Source: Palaemon carinicauda
Lineage: Eukaryota > Arthropoda > Malacostraca > Decapoda > Palaemonidae
Length of the DNA stretch: 64,000 nt
Assembly: GCF_036898095.1 (NCBI RefSeq)
Contig: NC_090730.1
Location: forward strand, 22,418,666 to 22,482,665
Direction: 5' to 3'
Shown: one piece after another, positions 46,577 through 57,374 of the stretch
Position numbering within the stretch: the first letter of the stretch is position 1
How the letters are laid out: the number at the start of each line of letters is the position of its first letter
Position numbers and translations under genes: made by a program
Notes under the pieces: generated by a model
Databases searched by the model: none
Seen by the model: only the letters and a program-made list of their open reading frames with translations
Told to the model about the DNA's origin: nothing

Positions 46577-48849
46577 TTAAATGGCAAGCTAAGACTTCAG
46601 TATGTACTGTATAAACATATAAATTCAAAACAAATCATACATAGATTTTATTTTTATGTAATTTATGTTTTAAATTTGGTTCTTTGTTGCATATTGTGGT
46701 TTAAAAGACTATTTTGAGAGAGAGAGAGAGAGTGTGTGCTTGATGCTGAAATATAGCTCACTTTTTTACAGTATGAAATATCAGTAGGATATAGGCTTTA
46801 TAAATCTATTTTAGGTTTTTTTTTTCAATCTTTTCATTGCTTTTAGTTGTTTAGACAGGTGATAGTAAGTAGTGGGAAGGCGTAAGTACAACATGTTAAG
46901 TTTCCTGACTTTGTAAAGCATATTTGCCAGGAATGCTTTATCGTTTACATACCTTGACTGCCTTTGAATATCTTTTCGTGATATCATCAATTGCTTGATG
47001 TTCAGTAAGGGAAATATTCCGCATGAGGGCATTGGCAGGGCAGGTTTTTGCTTAATTCATATCTATATTTAGGATATTTTTTTCACCCCATCATGTTTTG
47101 TCATATATGAGTTTTTGTAGGTATAATGAATACTGTTGTATAAGATTACAAATTTAAATGATGCAAATTAAAAAACAAACATATGAACAGTATAAGTGTA
47201 AATCATTTATTCAAGAAACATCAAGCTTACATAAATACAAAATAAGGGTAAAATACTGTAGATATACTCCTATAACCATACGAGGACCATATTTTATGAC
47301 ATAGTCCTTTGACGAACTTTACCCTTCAGAGTCAACTGTCTTAATGCAATCAGAAGGGAAAAGGAGACTTTTAAGTAAAAGCAGAGATATTGATATCAAC
47401 TTAAATGAGAATCAGGTACTTTGATATTTCACCATGTCTGTAGTTTTAAACAGCTTCTACATAGAGTCGTTTCCAGTCGGCATTTTACAATTGGAAAAAT
47501 ACCCTTAAAAGGGTTTTGGGTGGAAACTTTGCATAGAGGTAAAGTTCAAAACATCCCTCTTTGTTGTTTCATATTGGTGCTGCCTTTTATACTTGCTGAC
47601 CAGTATGCAGTGCTATCACATATCAGTTATGAGGTAAAGAAATATAACTGTCATAGATCAAAATACATAATATATAGTTCAAGTATTAATTAATAAAAGA
47701 TAAATTACAACCTTATGAATATCCAGTGGTATTCCAAAGCCTTATGGCTATGCATCCTTGTTTAAACATTATAAAATCTTTAAAAGAAAAGGTTTGAGCT
47801 TAGATATTTATGAAATGTTTGAAAAATCTTATTCATGATTACAAAATCTTGATTTTTGTATAGAAATAGATTTTATGATAGGAAGTGCTTGCCTATGATG
47901 TTTATAAATTTTTTAATTCTACTTAAGGGAAGAACATTATGGGGAAATTTACTGACTAAAAACTGGATATTGTTGAAGTTGCATCCTTCCATATAAAAAG
48001 AAGTTACCAAAAAGGTTGCTGATATGTTTGATGAAAAACTAAAAGCTTTAGTATTGTAAATCAAAAGCTTTTCTTTGTCATTTTTTATTTTTAGATTTCA
48101 ATATCAGTATCTACTGATGACCCTTCTATGTGAGGATCCTATATGTACATCTGTTATTGTTACCATTGATAAAGAATCTCTTCTTTCCTTACGAAGTGGA
48201 TAGTAGTCACTGAACAATTGCAGCACAGTAGTTAACCCCTCGACTAAAGAAAATTTTTTTGGTAATCACAGTGTTCTCAGATGTATGAGGACAGAGGAGA
48301 ATGTGGAAAAAATAGGCCAGACTATTCGGTGTATGTGTATGTGTTCCTGCGTGCAACCTTTCTAACTTCAGGGTTTTCCCCCTGTTGCACATGTGCACTG
48401 AATGACCCCTAAGGGCCCAGTACTTGGACTCCAGGTATAAGTTTATAAATCATTTTTCAATATTTAACTTAGCCGGTGATTATATAGCTGCAACTCTGTT
48501 GCTCGACAGACAACTCTACGGAAAAACTCGCCAGCGATCGCTACACAGGTTGCGGGTGTGCCCAACAGCGCCATCTGTCGACCAGATACCCAGCTCTCAA
48601 TGTAAACAAAGACTCAATTTTCTCTCTGTCGACGTGTCGACAAGACGTACTTTACTCGCTGTTGCTAAACTGGAGTTTTTCACATCTATTTGGTGAAGTA
48701 CTATATTCTAGTTTTGAGCTTTCGCAATGCAGGTGTTTTATCTTCTCTTAAATCTTGAACTCGTTTTGGATAGATTTAATTATGGTGACAAAGAGAGTAT
48801 GGACTTTCTTTCACTTTTAAATGGCCGACCCTTCCCTTAGACGGAAGTG

Positions 48850-49880
48850 TGTTTAGGCTTTTAGTAATTATCTTATCACGTTATAAATTATTTATAGATT
48901 TTCCTCTATATATTTTATATCTCTCCGCCTTTATTAGGCCTCTTCGATTAACTTTCCATTTATTATAAACATATAAAAATAAATTTTAATGTTTTGTTTA
49001 TATGCGACCTTTCCTGAGAGTAGGCGGTCCTAACTTGGAAACCGAAGTTAATCAACGTTGAGCCCTTTATATCGTAATTAGCTTTTAAAGAGCTAAGGAT
49101 TTAAAACTTTTTAAATGTAATATTTTATGAAAGAATTTCTTTGATAGTCTTCGTACTGTTTTCAAAGATGAACTAACGTTTAGTTTATTTATGCTACGCA
49201 GTTGTTGACGTTCAGGACGTTCAACATGCGCTCTATCGTTACGATAGAGAGAGAGTGTATCACGGTTTCACTTTGCAGTAAGAGTAAATCGATTCTGACG
49301 TTTTGTTCATTCTTTCTTAGCTTAAATGTTTTAAATTCTATTTTAAAGGAACTTATTATTTGAAAAACCTTTCAGTTTTTTCCTTTAGTCAAATAACATG
49401 TTTTTTTGACGAAATATAATTGGGCTCTTCTCTTAGGTGCGAAATCAAGAGAGAAAGAGAGAGAGAGATAGAGACGGAGGGAGAGAGAGGAGAGAAAACG
49501 TTCCGTTCAAGCGGGTAACGTTGTTCTCGAGTTACTCTCGTCCCTAGTCTCTGTACGGGGAGGAAGGATAAAACGTTTTTAGTTTTTTATTCTCGTCCCC
49601 AGGCTATGTGCGGTGACAGATTGAAAACGTAGTTTATATGAACTAGTGTTTAGTCTCTTTCCCAGCCACTGATTTTTTTTTTTTTTATCTTAAAATATGT
49701 TTTCTGTTTTTTGCTGGTATTAATGAGCTTGCATTATACGACTGTTTTCGCAATTACTACCTTTTAATGAAGGGTAGAATTGCGTGTTTCAGGTAGAAAT
49801 CAGTAAAAGTTTCGATTTCAGTGAAATAAGTGCAAAACAGAAAATCGAAGTGATAAAGTGATATGCGCAAAGTGTTACAG
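48850..49880. other. Non-homologous insert in 5' part of DIRS copy 3
   Basis: After a gag-like start (ATGGCCGACCCTTCCCTTAG, near 48823) similarity to copies 1 and 2 stops. It resumes near 49890 with CCTAGTCCGGGACCTCTTGC. The 1 kb between them is AT-rich with GA-rich patches (49446-49494) and a 5S-like motif near 49042. I see no coding sequence in it. Confidence 0.55.
49029..49067 (+). other. Short 5S rRNA-like motif in DIRS copy 3
   Basis: CTTGGAAACCGAAGTTAATC followed by AACGTTGAGCCC resembles the 5S rRNA stretch that spans box A. About 23 of 24 bases match the usual CCGAAGTTAAGCAACGTTGA form, and a shortened 5' side is present. It is too short to be sure, but it is the second 5S-like sequence inside a DIRS element in this window. 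Confidence 0.4.
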
Positions 49881-51440
49881 TGTTGCGTCCGAGGGTTCGT
49901 CTGTTCGTGCCTGTCGTTCACCTAGTCCGGGACCTCTTGCATGCTCCCAAGCCCAGGGGAGAAGTAATGTCAAACGACTTATGGGTTCGAGAGGCCTTGA
50001 TCAACGAACAAACGTTTCCCTCTATGGTATCGGGTGTATCTTACCAAGATCTCCCCTACCATAAGACGAGAGAGACGTTGTTTCTCCTCGTCATCCGAAG
50101 GCTTTTCGCATAAGAAACCTGTCACAAGGTTTCGAAGCCCTTAAGCGAAAGTCAGTCCTTTCAGGACAGGTCCAGCGTCCTGGTTACAGCCATTAGGACA
50201 GCTCTGACCCTATGCAGTCATCGGATAACTGCTCGCCGCCTAACAAAAGCGTAACAGACTCCGAGAGTCTTTTTTGTTGGCAAAGTGTTGCGGTCACAGA
50301 CGTTACCCTCGTCTCTTACCACAACCATTTCCGTTGATCCTTAATGGGTTGTATGGCAAGACATGCAGTATATGCTTGCCTCCCTTATGGAAGACTATTC
50401 TGCCGATTAGTCCGTTGAGTCTAGCCGTTTATCTCATCGATATCCTGGCTTTCAGCCAACCTAACGTTCCTTTGTGCTTACTGTTGACGTTGGCGTAGCT
50501 AAGTCACGTCAGTCAGGTTGTTTAGAACCACACTCGATGCGGTCTCGTGTGGTTTTTCAGCCGCATTTGGACGTTAGGCCACTTGCTGATGCTCCTGTTG
50601 ACGTTCAAGACGTTCACTAACAATCAGAGTTGACTTGTTTTGACGCTGTGCGTCAACCTCCGCATTCTAGAGTTGTTTTGACTGCTCAGTCTAGGCAGTC
50701 AAAGCAGTTTCGAGTGGACGCTGTGCGTCCTCACGCACCTGTTGTGGTTGACAGTTCAGTTGTTGACAGTTCACAGACTGTCAAGCAGTTACATGACGTT
50801 GCGTTCTGGTCCGCTACTAATGCACCAGTGAGTGTGGACTCTGCTTGTAAAGCATTGCCACCACGGTAGGTCTCTCCCTTGCTTGAGACTCAGCTTTTAT
50901 CGGACAAGGTTCCTGTAGATGAGGAAGTTGCTGTTCCCCCTCCTACTGATATTCCCTTGAGGACTCTGTCAGATGGAGAGGAGCCTAAAGCTGCTTAGCC
51001 CCCTATGGACTTTAATTAAATCATGATGATTTTTTTAAGGATCTTTGTCCGGATCTTTTTGTAACTGCTGCTCCTCGTTCGCCTAAACGTCAGAGCTTAC
51101 ACTAGGCCTAGCTACTTCGAAGCCGTTGTTTTTAAGCTAGTGCTCTCTCGCTCTCCTAGAGAGCTTTACGTTGGCTAGGCGACTGGTTTTTCACCAGGAG
51201 GAGTTTGGGGGATACAGCCTTTGCTTTCCCTTCTTTTAAACTGGCTTATAGAGCGAGAGTCTGATATGACTCGAGAGAAGTTCTCGGCTTGGGAATTCAT
51301 GCCTCTGCCCAGATAGACTTCTCAAATCTCGTAGACTCTCCCTGGCGCCTGACCAGGAGACGCTCCAAGTTATTTACAGGTCAACTTCACAGCTGTTTTC
51401 GAGCCTTTGAAGTTTTGCTGTACAATTATGTCATGCATAA
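49880..51440 (+). pseudogene. Decayed Gag of DIRS copy 3
   Basis: The shreds follow Gag order: SPSPGPLACSQAQGRSNV (near 49915), a WQDMQ-like region (near 50355), CFDAVRQPPHSRVVLTAQSR (near 50637), VVDSSQTVKQLHDVAF (near 50758) and finally SAQIDFSNLVDSPWRLTRRR (near 51300). There are many stops and frameshifts. Confidence 0.75.
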
Positions 51441-51479
51441 ACAAGGCTTTCAGGGATGGAAAGCGGTACCGCCTCAGTC

Positions 51480-52080
51480 GCTAACCCCGTCTGTGGCCGC
51501 ACCTGCTCCCGTAGACCCTAAATGGGCTTTGCTGCAAGACATGCAGTCCAAGCTTGCGTTCTTGATAGAGGACTTTAATGCGGAGAAGGTTGCTACCGAA
51601 CCTTCTGGCCAACAACCTTCCAACCGGTCGGTTGTGCGCCCTGTTGACGCTGAGGTAACCTACTCGCGTCTGCCAGTTGAGGTGGTTCCTCCACCGATGC
51701 GACCCAGTGTGGGTTGCCAGCCGCACGTTGTCGTTAAGCGACGCTCGGAGGTGGTTGTTGACGTTCAGGACGTTCAACAACCAGCAGAGGTGACTTGTTT
51801 TGACGCAGTGCGTCAACCTCAGCAACCCGGTAGGGTGTTGACTGCACAACCCAGACGGTCTAGACAGTCTCGGGTTGACGCTGTGCTTCCTCGCGCACCC
51901 ATGGTTGTTGACAGTTCACAGACTGTGCAGCAGTTCCATGATGTTGCGTCCGGCTCCGTCACGCATGCACCAGTGCGACCGGACTCAGCGAGCCAGACGT
52001 TGCCCACTCCGTTGCCGTTTCCTCATCAGTTTCGGATGAGGAACCCTCTGATGAGGACGTTGCTGAACAACAAGACGATC
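51480..52080 (+). pseudogene. Second, partial Gag segment in DIRS copy 3
   Basis: It repeats the middle of Gag in an open frame: PVDPKWALLQDMQSKLAFLI, CFDAVRQPQQPGRVLTAQPR and VVDSSQTVQQFHDVAS. The same segments already occurred, more decayed, at 50340-50870. It sits where the RT palm should be and then joins directly to the RT tail and RNase H. It is better preserved than the first Gag. Confidence 0.8.
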
Positions 52081-52099
52081 AGCCCCCAGAATAGATCAA

Positions 52100-53328
52100 G
52101 CCCTGCTATCCATCCAGAAGATGCTGAAGAAGGAACGCTGCTCAGTCAGGCTGTGGATGAGTCTGGTAGGGACGCTGTCATCCGTGGAACAATTTGTGTC
52201 ACTAGGAAGACTACACCTCCGTCCTCTTCATACCATCTAGCTTTTCACTGGAAAAAGGACAAGACGCTAGAAGCGGTCTCGATCCCGGTTTCCGAAAAGA
52301 TAAAGTCTTGTCTGACTTGGTGGAAGGACAATATCAACCTAAGAGAGGGTCTTCCCCTGGCTGTTCAGACTCCCAACCACGTTCTCTTCTCGGACGCATC
52401 GGACGTGGGCTGGGGCGCGACACTAGACGGTCGGGAATGCTCAGGACTGTGGAACTCGAGTCAGAGGAGCATGCATATCAACTGCAAGGAGCTGTTGGCA
52501 GTACATCTGGCCTTGAAAAGCTTCAAGTCTCTCCTTCGAGGCAAAGTGGTGGAAGTTAACTCGGACAACACCACGGCCTTGGCGTACATCTCCAAACAAG
52601 GAGGTACCCACTCACTGACGTTGTACGAGATCGCAAGGGACCTGCTCATCTGGTCAAAAGGTCAAGACATCTCCCTAGTAACGAGGTTCATCCAAGGCGA
52701 CTTGAACGTCATAGCAGATTGTCTCAGTCGGAAAGGGCAAGTAATTCCAACCGAATGGACCCTCCACAAGGATGTGTGCAAGAGACTTTGGGCCACTTAG
52801 GGTAAACCATCCATAGATCTCTTTGCAACCTCGCTGACCAAGAGGCTTCCAATCTATTGCTCTCCAGTCCCGGACCCAGCAGCAATACATATAGATGCTT
52901 TCCTCCTAGATTGGTCACATCTGGATCTCTACGCATTCCCACCGTTCAAGATTGTCAACAAGGTACTGCAGAAGTTCGCCTCTCACGAAGGGACAAGGTT
53001 GGCGTTAGTTGCTTCCCTCTGGCCCGCGAGAGAATGGTTCACCGAGATACTTCGATGGTTAGTAGACGTTCCCAGTAGTCTTCCTCTAAGGGTAGACCTT
53101 CTACGTCAGCCACACGTAAAGAAGGTACTCCAAAGCCTCCACGCTCTTCGTCTGACTGCCTTCAGACTATCGAAAGACTCTCGAGAGCTAGAGGCTTTTC
53201 GAAGGAAGCAGCCAGTGCGATTGCTAGAGCAAGGAGAGCGTCTTCCATTAGAGTCTACCAATCGAAGTGGGAAGTCTTCCGAGACTGGTGCAAGTCAGTT
53301 TCTGTATCCTCGACCAGTACCTCTGTAG
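52100..53328 (+). pseudogene. RT tail, RNase H and methyltransferase-like part of DIRS copy 3
   Basis: RT palm motifs (DLKDAYFHV, YLDD) are absent. The frame joins near SSPAIHPEDAEEGTLLSQAV and carries the RNase H motifs LFSDASDVGWGA, INCKELLAVHLA, EVNSDNTTAL and NVIADCLSR. A TAG at 52798-52800 stops it. The same frame then continues with DLFATSLTKRLPIYCSPVPD and FPPFKIVNKV (methyltransferase-like) to 53328. Without the RT core it cannot act as a polymerase. Confidence 0.88.
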
Positions 53329-54227
53329 CTCAAATAGCTGTTTTTCTCTTATACCTGAGAAAAGGACGATCCCTTTCAGCTCCCACTATCAAGGGCTACA
53401 GAAGCATGTTGGCATCGGTCTTCCGGCATAGAGGCTTAGATCTTTCCAAACATAAAGATCTGCAAGACCTCCTTAAGTCTTTTGAGACCACCAAGGAGCG
53501 TCGTTTGGCTACCCCTGGATGGAATTTAGACATGGTACTAAGATTCTTCATGTCAGACAGGTTGGAGCCGTTACAATCAGCCTCCCTGAAAGATCTCACT
53601 CTTAAGACTCTTTTCCTGGTATGCTTAGCCTCGGCTAAAAGAGTCAGTGAGATTCATGCCTTCAGCAAGAACATCGGATTTTCGTCAGAAAAAGCCACTT
53701 GTTCGCTGCAACTTGGTTTTCTAGCCAAAAATGAGCTGCCTTCTCGGCCTTGGCCTAAATCTTTCGATATCCCCAGCTTATCGGAGATCATAGGCAATGA
53801 ACTAGAAAAAGTCTTATGCCCTGTTAGAGCTCTTAAGTTCTATTTAAAGCGTACTAAACCTTTACGAGGCCAATCTGAAGCTTTATGGTTTTCAGTTAAG
53901 AAACCATCCTTGCCTATGTCAAAGAATGCTTGGTCAGACTTTATCAGATTATTAATACGAGAAGCTCATTCACATCTGAGTGAGGAAGACCGAACTTTGC
54001 TTAAGGTGAAGATGCACGAAGTTAGAGCTGTAACAACTTCCGTGGCCTTTAAGCAAAATACATCTCTGCAAAGTATAATGGAAGCAACCTATTGGAGAAG
54101 CAAGTCAGTGTTCGCGTCATTTTACTTGAAAGATGTCCAGTCTCTTTACAAGAACTGCTACACACTGGGACCATTCGTAGCAGCGAGTGCAGTAGTGGGT
54201 GAGGGCTCAACCACTCCAATTCCCTAA
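53079..54227 (+). CDS. Tyrosine recombinase domain of DIRS copy 3
   Basis: The open frame after a stop at 53076-53078 covers the whole recombinase: SIRVYQSKWEVFRDWCKS, SASLKDLTLKTLFLVCLASA, the Arg in KRVSEIHAF, HEVR in KMHEVRAVTTS and Tyr in FASFYLKDVQSL. An internal ATG at 53406 follows the core-binding N-terminus. The R-HxxR-Y set is intact although the rest of the element is decayed. Unlike copies 1 and 2, the frame is not continuous with gag, having stops at 52557 and 53076. Confidence 0.8.
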   Translation, partial: SSSKGRPSTSATRKEGTPKPPRSSSDCLQTIERLSRARGFSKEAASAIARARRASSIRVYQSKWEVFRDWCKSVSVSSTSTSVAQIAVFLLYLRKGRSLSAPTIKGYRSMLASVFRHRGLDLSKHKDLQDLLKSFETTKERRLATPGWNLDMVLRFFMSDRLEPLQSASLKDLTLKTLFLVCLASAKRVSEIHAFSKNIGFSSEKATCSLQLGFLAKNELPSRPWPKSFDIPSLSEIIGNELEKVLCPVRALKFYLKRTKPLRGQSEALWFSVKKPSLPMSKNAWSDFIRLLIREAHSHLSEEDRTLLKVKMHEVRAVTTSVAFKQNTSLQSIMEATYWRSKSVFASFYLKDVQSLYKNCYTLGPFVAASAVVGEGSTTPIP

Positions 54228-54623
54228 TTCCTTATCCTTTTAATCTGTCTCTTGAAGTGTTGTTTTTTTTATGGGTTGTCCGGAAGGCTAAGAAGCCTTT
54301 CGCATCCTGGTTGATTTGGCGGGTGGTCAAAGTCATTTCTTGAGAGCGCCTAGATTAGGGGTTTGATGAGGTCCTGTTGTATGGGTTGCAACCCTTGATA
54401 CTTCAGATCCTAGGGGTCGATCAGCATCCTAAGAGGATCGCGAGGCTCCGTAAGGAAGACGTACTTAAAAGGCAGAGTAATTGTTCAAGTCGACTTCCTT
54501 ACCAGGTACCTATTTATTTTGTTTTTGTTATTTTGATAACTTCTAAAATGAAATAAAAAACTCTTAGCTCATAAAAGTGTAAACATATATTACTGGTCTC
54601 TACCCACCATCCTGGGTGTGAAT

Positions 54624-54713
54624 CAGCTATATAATCACCGGCTAAGTTAAATATTGAAAAATGTTATTTTGATTATAAAATAAATTTTTGAATATACTTA
54701 CCCGGTGATTATA
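54624..54713. repeat. Internal complementary region of DIRS copy 3
   Basis: CAGCTATATAATCACCGGCT to ATATTGAAAAA complements the left end. ATGTTATTTTGATTATAAAA to GGTGATTATA complements the right end of this copy. Confidence 0.88.
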
Positions 54714-54954
54714 AATTAAATGACCCTCCCTTCCTCCCCAATGGAGACGCAGTGGGACGAGGAGAAAATTGAGTCTTTGTTTACATTGAGAGCTGGGTAT
54801 CTGGTCGACAGATGGCGCTGTTGGGCACACCCGCAACCTGTGTAGCGATCGCTGGCGAGTTTTTCCGTAGAGTTGTCTGTCGAGCAACAGAGTTGCAGCT
54901 ATATAATCACCGGGTAAGTATATTAAAAAATTTATTTTATAATCAAAATAACAT
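54714..54954. repeat. Right inverted terminal repeat of DIRS copy 3
   Basis: Complement of the left terminal repeat over about 150 bp (ATTGAGTCTTTGTTTACATT, CTGGTCGACAGATGGCGCTG), ending CAAAATAACAT. The genome continues ATTTATG. Confidence 0.88.
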
Positions 54955-55504
54955 ATTTATGAGGTTCCTCATTAGTAATAAAACCCTAAATATTAATTTC
55001 CCATTTTCATAATTTGGTGTGATTACCTTTCAAAACAAAAGGTTAAGGATTTTCAGGGCAGCAAAATGATAATATTTTTGCTTCACCAATAATGTGTTTT
55101 TCGTCTTTTATAAATTTATGTTTGTTAACCTAGGATTTAGTATCTCGGCTTGCTTTCGTAAGATCAAAAACTTGAATGTTTGCATAGTTTTACAATGTGG
55201 AATTTTAGTTGGAACTAAGGTGTGTTTCCCTGGGAACTATTTTTCTGCCAATGGATCCCAAGTTAATGAATTTGATAAACTTCTCTCTGGTTTATTTTAG
55301 CTACAGATGTGGAATTCATATGACATGTCTTCGTTTGTGCTATTTAGCATATACTGTTCTTTTTTGTGTGCTTGCTTTATTTTCACATACAGTACTTACT
55401 TTCATTTTAATTACTTGTAAATTATTAATATTCTAAAGATTGTAGTCATGAGGAATCTTAATAATTTTTCCTAGTCAGAATTAGAAAAGACTTAGAATGT
55501 TTTA

Positions 55505-56130
55505 ATGGATTTGATAGGATGAAGAATGTTCTATTGGATTTGATAACATGAAGGGGAATGTTGTAATGGATTTGATAACATGAAGTGTTCTAATGGATTT
55601 GATAACATGAAGGGGAATGTTCTAATGGATTTGATAACATGAAGTGTTCTAATGGATTTGATGACATGAAGGGGAATGTTCTAATGGATTTGATAACATG
55701 AAGGGGAATGTTTTAATGGATTCGATGACATGCAGGGGAATGTTCTGATGGATTTGGTAACATGAAGGGGAATGTTGTAATAGATTTGATAATGGGAAGA
55801 ATGTTCCAGTGGATTTGATAACAGGAAGGGCAATGTTGTAATGGAGTTGATAACATGAAGAGTGTTCTAATGGATTTGATAACATGAAAGGGAGTGTGGT
55901 AATAAATTTGATAACCTGAAGTGGAATGTTCTAATGGAGTTGATAACATGAAAATTCTTCAAATGGATTTGATAACATGAAGGGGAATGTTCTAATGGAT
56001 TTTATAGCATGAAAATTCTTCGAGTGGATTTGATAACATGAAGGGGAGTTTTCTAATGAGTTAATAACATGAAGAATGTTCTAATGGGTTTGATGACGTA
56101 AAGGGAAATGTTCTAGTGGATTTGATGACT
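55505..56130. repeat. Minisatellite, 24-33 bp units
   Basis: About twenty degenerate units are built on AATGGATTTGATAACATGAA followed by GGGGAATGTTCT (long form) or GTGTTCT / GAATGTTCT (short forms). Long and short forms alternate irregularly. Units at the right end are more diverged. There is no coding meaning. Confidence 0.9.
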
Positions 56131-56499
56131 TGAATGATAAGATGATTGAGGTGGCTTTAATAATGATATATTAATCATAGGTTCAAACCAGTACTTTCCA
56201 TTGGGAATTAGTGCTGCCAGTGCACCTCTAATGGGGCGTCGTAGGCCCTCGGTCTTTAGCTGCGTTTGTTTTTTATCCTTTAACTATACCTCGAATCCCG
56301 TTTCCTTTCTTCCATCTCACTATCCTCCCACAGTTGCATTTTGATGTTGAATGGCCTCCCAGACTCCAGTGCCAGCTGCTATGGCCCAAATCCATGAATT
56401 ATTCAATCCAAAACATTAATCAGTATATCAGGATAGATGTTATGTAGTTTTGATTGAGGAAGTAACCACAAAATATTTATAGGTCAATAGCATTGTGGG

Positions 56500-57200
56500 T
56501 GTAAACAAGGAAAGGGATGAACATTTTTTCATGAAAAATGCTGTGAAAAGTATGATTGACCTGGATAAAGCCTTTGGTAGAATATATAGAGATTTAATGT
56601 AATTGAGATATGAAGAGTAGGAGTTAATTTCTTATATTAAAGTTCAATGCATGTTAGAATATGTAAATGATGGAGATAGCTTGACTTCTTGTGAAAGTGC
56701 ATTTGAAACAAGGTTGTGGTGCGAGTCCACAGCTCGTTTAATCATTTCTGTCAGCAGGCTGTGTATTATTGATTGGTGTTTTTTTTATAATTGTTTGAAA
56801 GTTTGAAATGATAAAATGTTGATAGAATCAATTTCAGGAGCGAGTTTGTGCAATTAAATGGAAGGTAATGTGGAACTATAAATATTATTATGATACCTGA
56901 TACAGCAGAAATATTTGATTCAAAAGATTGGAATTACTGTACGATTTACTGGCTTAATCAATTCTTCCATATAGAGGTGCAATGTTGAAAATTAATATGA
57001 ATTGCCTGCACGGTATATCTGAGGAAGAGCAGAATTGAAAATATGACGTATGTGTGCAAAGAATAGATTAGATGAAAATATGTATGAATCCCTACAGAAC
57101 TGGTTGGGTCTTGTGAAGAGAATGGAGGATATTGGGTAGGTGAAAGGGAGAGAAAGTACTGAATGTTAAAAAGCATGTGGAGAAAGAGGCTGAATGAAAA
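56500..57200 (+). pseudogene. Decayed LINE-like reverse transcriptase fragment
   Basis: A weak RT resemblance on the plus strand: MIDLDKAFGRIYRDLM (near 56550) and YVNDGDSLTSCESAFETRLW (near 56660), then at 57085-57190 ELVGSCEENGGYWVGERERK, similar to the C-terminal end of LINE proteins. Stops throughout. The family is uncertain. Confidence 0.4.
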
Positions 57201-57374
57201 AATCCTTGTAAACATGACAATGGATTAATCATGAGCTTTTTTTGTAAGCATGTGGAGCAGGTTATGTTTGAGAAGTTTTTGTAAATGATTTTATCCTTGA
57301 TCTTTTTATTAAAGAACAAATTTACTGTGACTGATATTTTTTTCTTTGGGTGCCAACTACTTTGGAGGTATGTT

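Larger units (their letters stand above)
44654..48452. other. 3.8 kb AT-rich stretch without a recognised gene
   Basis: Contains a perfect 61-bp palindrome (44835-44895), a long retroposon-like repeat (45614-46000), a short copy of the same repeat (46471-46576) and a brief (GA)n run near 46720. Between 46600 and 48450 the DNA is AT-rich with only short, unconvincing frames and no family I can name. Confidence 0.5.
48453..54954 (+). mobile_element. DIRS-type retrotransposon, copy 3, rearranged
   Basis: Termini (48453-48620 and 54714-54954) and an internal complementary region (54624-54713) follow the same plan as copies 1 and 2, but with a different terminal sequence (CCGGTGATTATATAGCTG). It is therefore a sister subfamily. 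The left part contains about 1 kb of sequence not found in the other copies. Gag is decayed and partly present twice, the RT core is missing, RNase H and the methyltransferase-like part are broken by a stop, and the recombinase is preserved. Confidence 0.9.

Noticed and set aside
48424..48696. 90-codon frame across the left terminus of DIRS copy 3
   Set aside because: It runs through the inverted terminal repeat and its mirror occurs at 54642-54887. It is non-coding terminal sequence.
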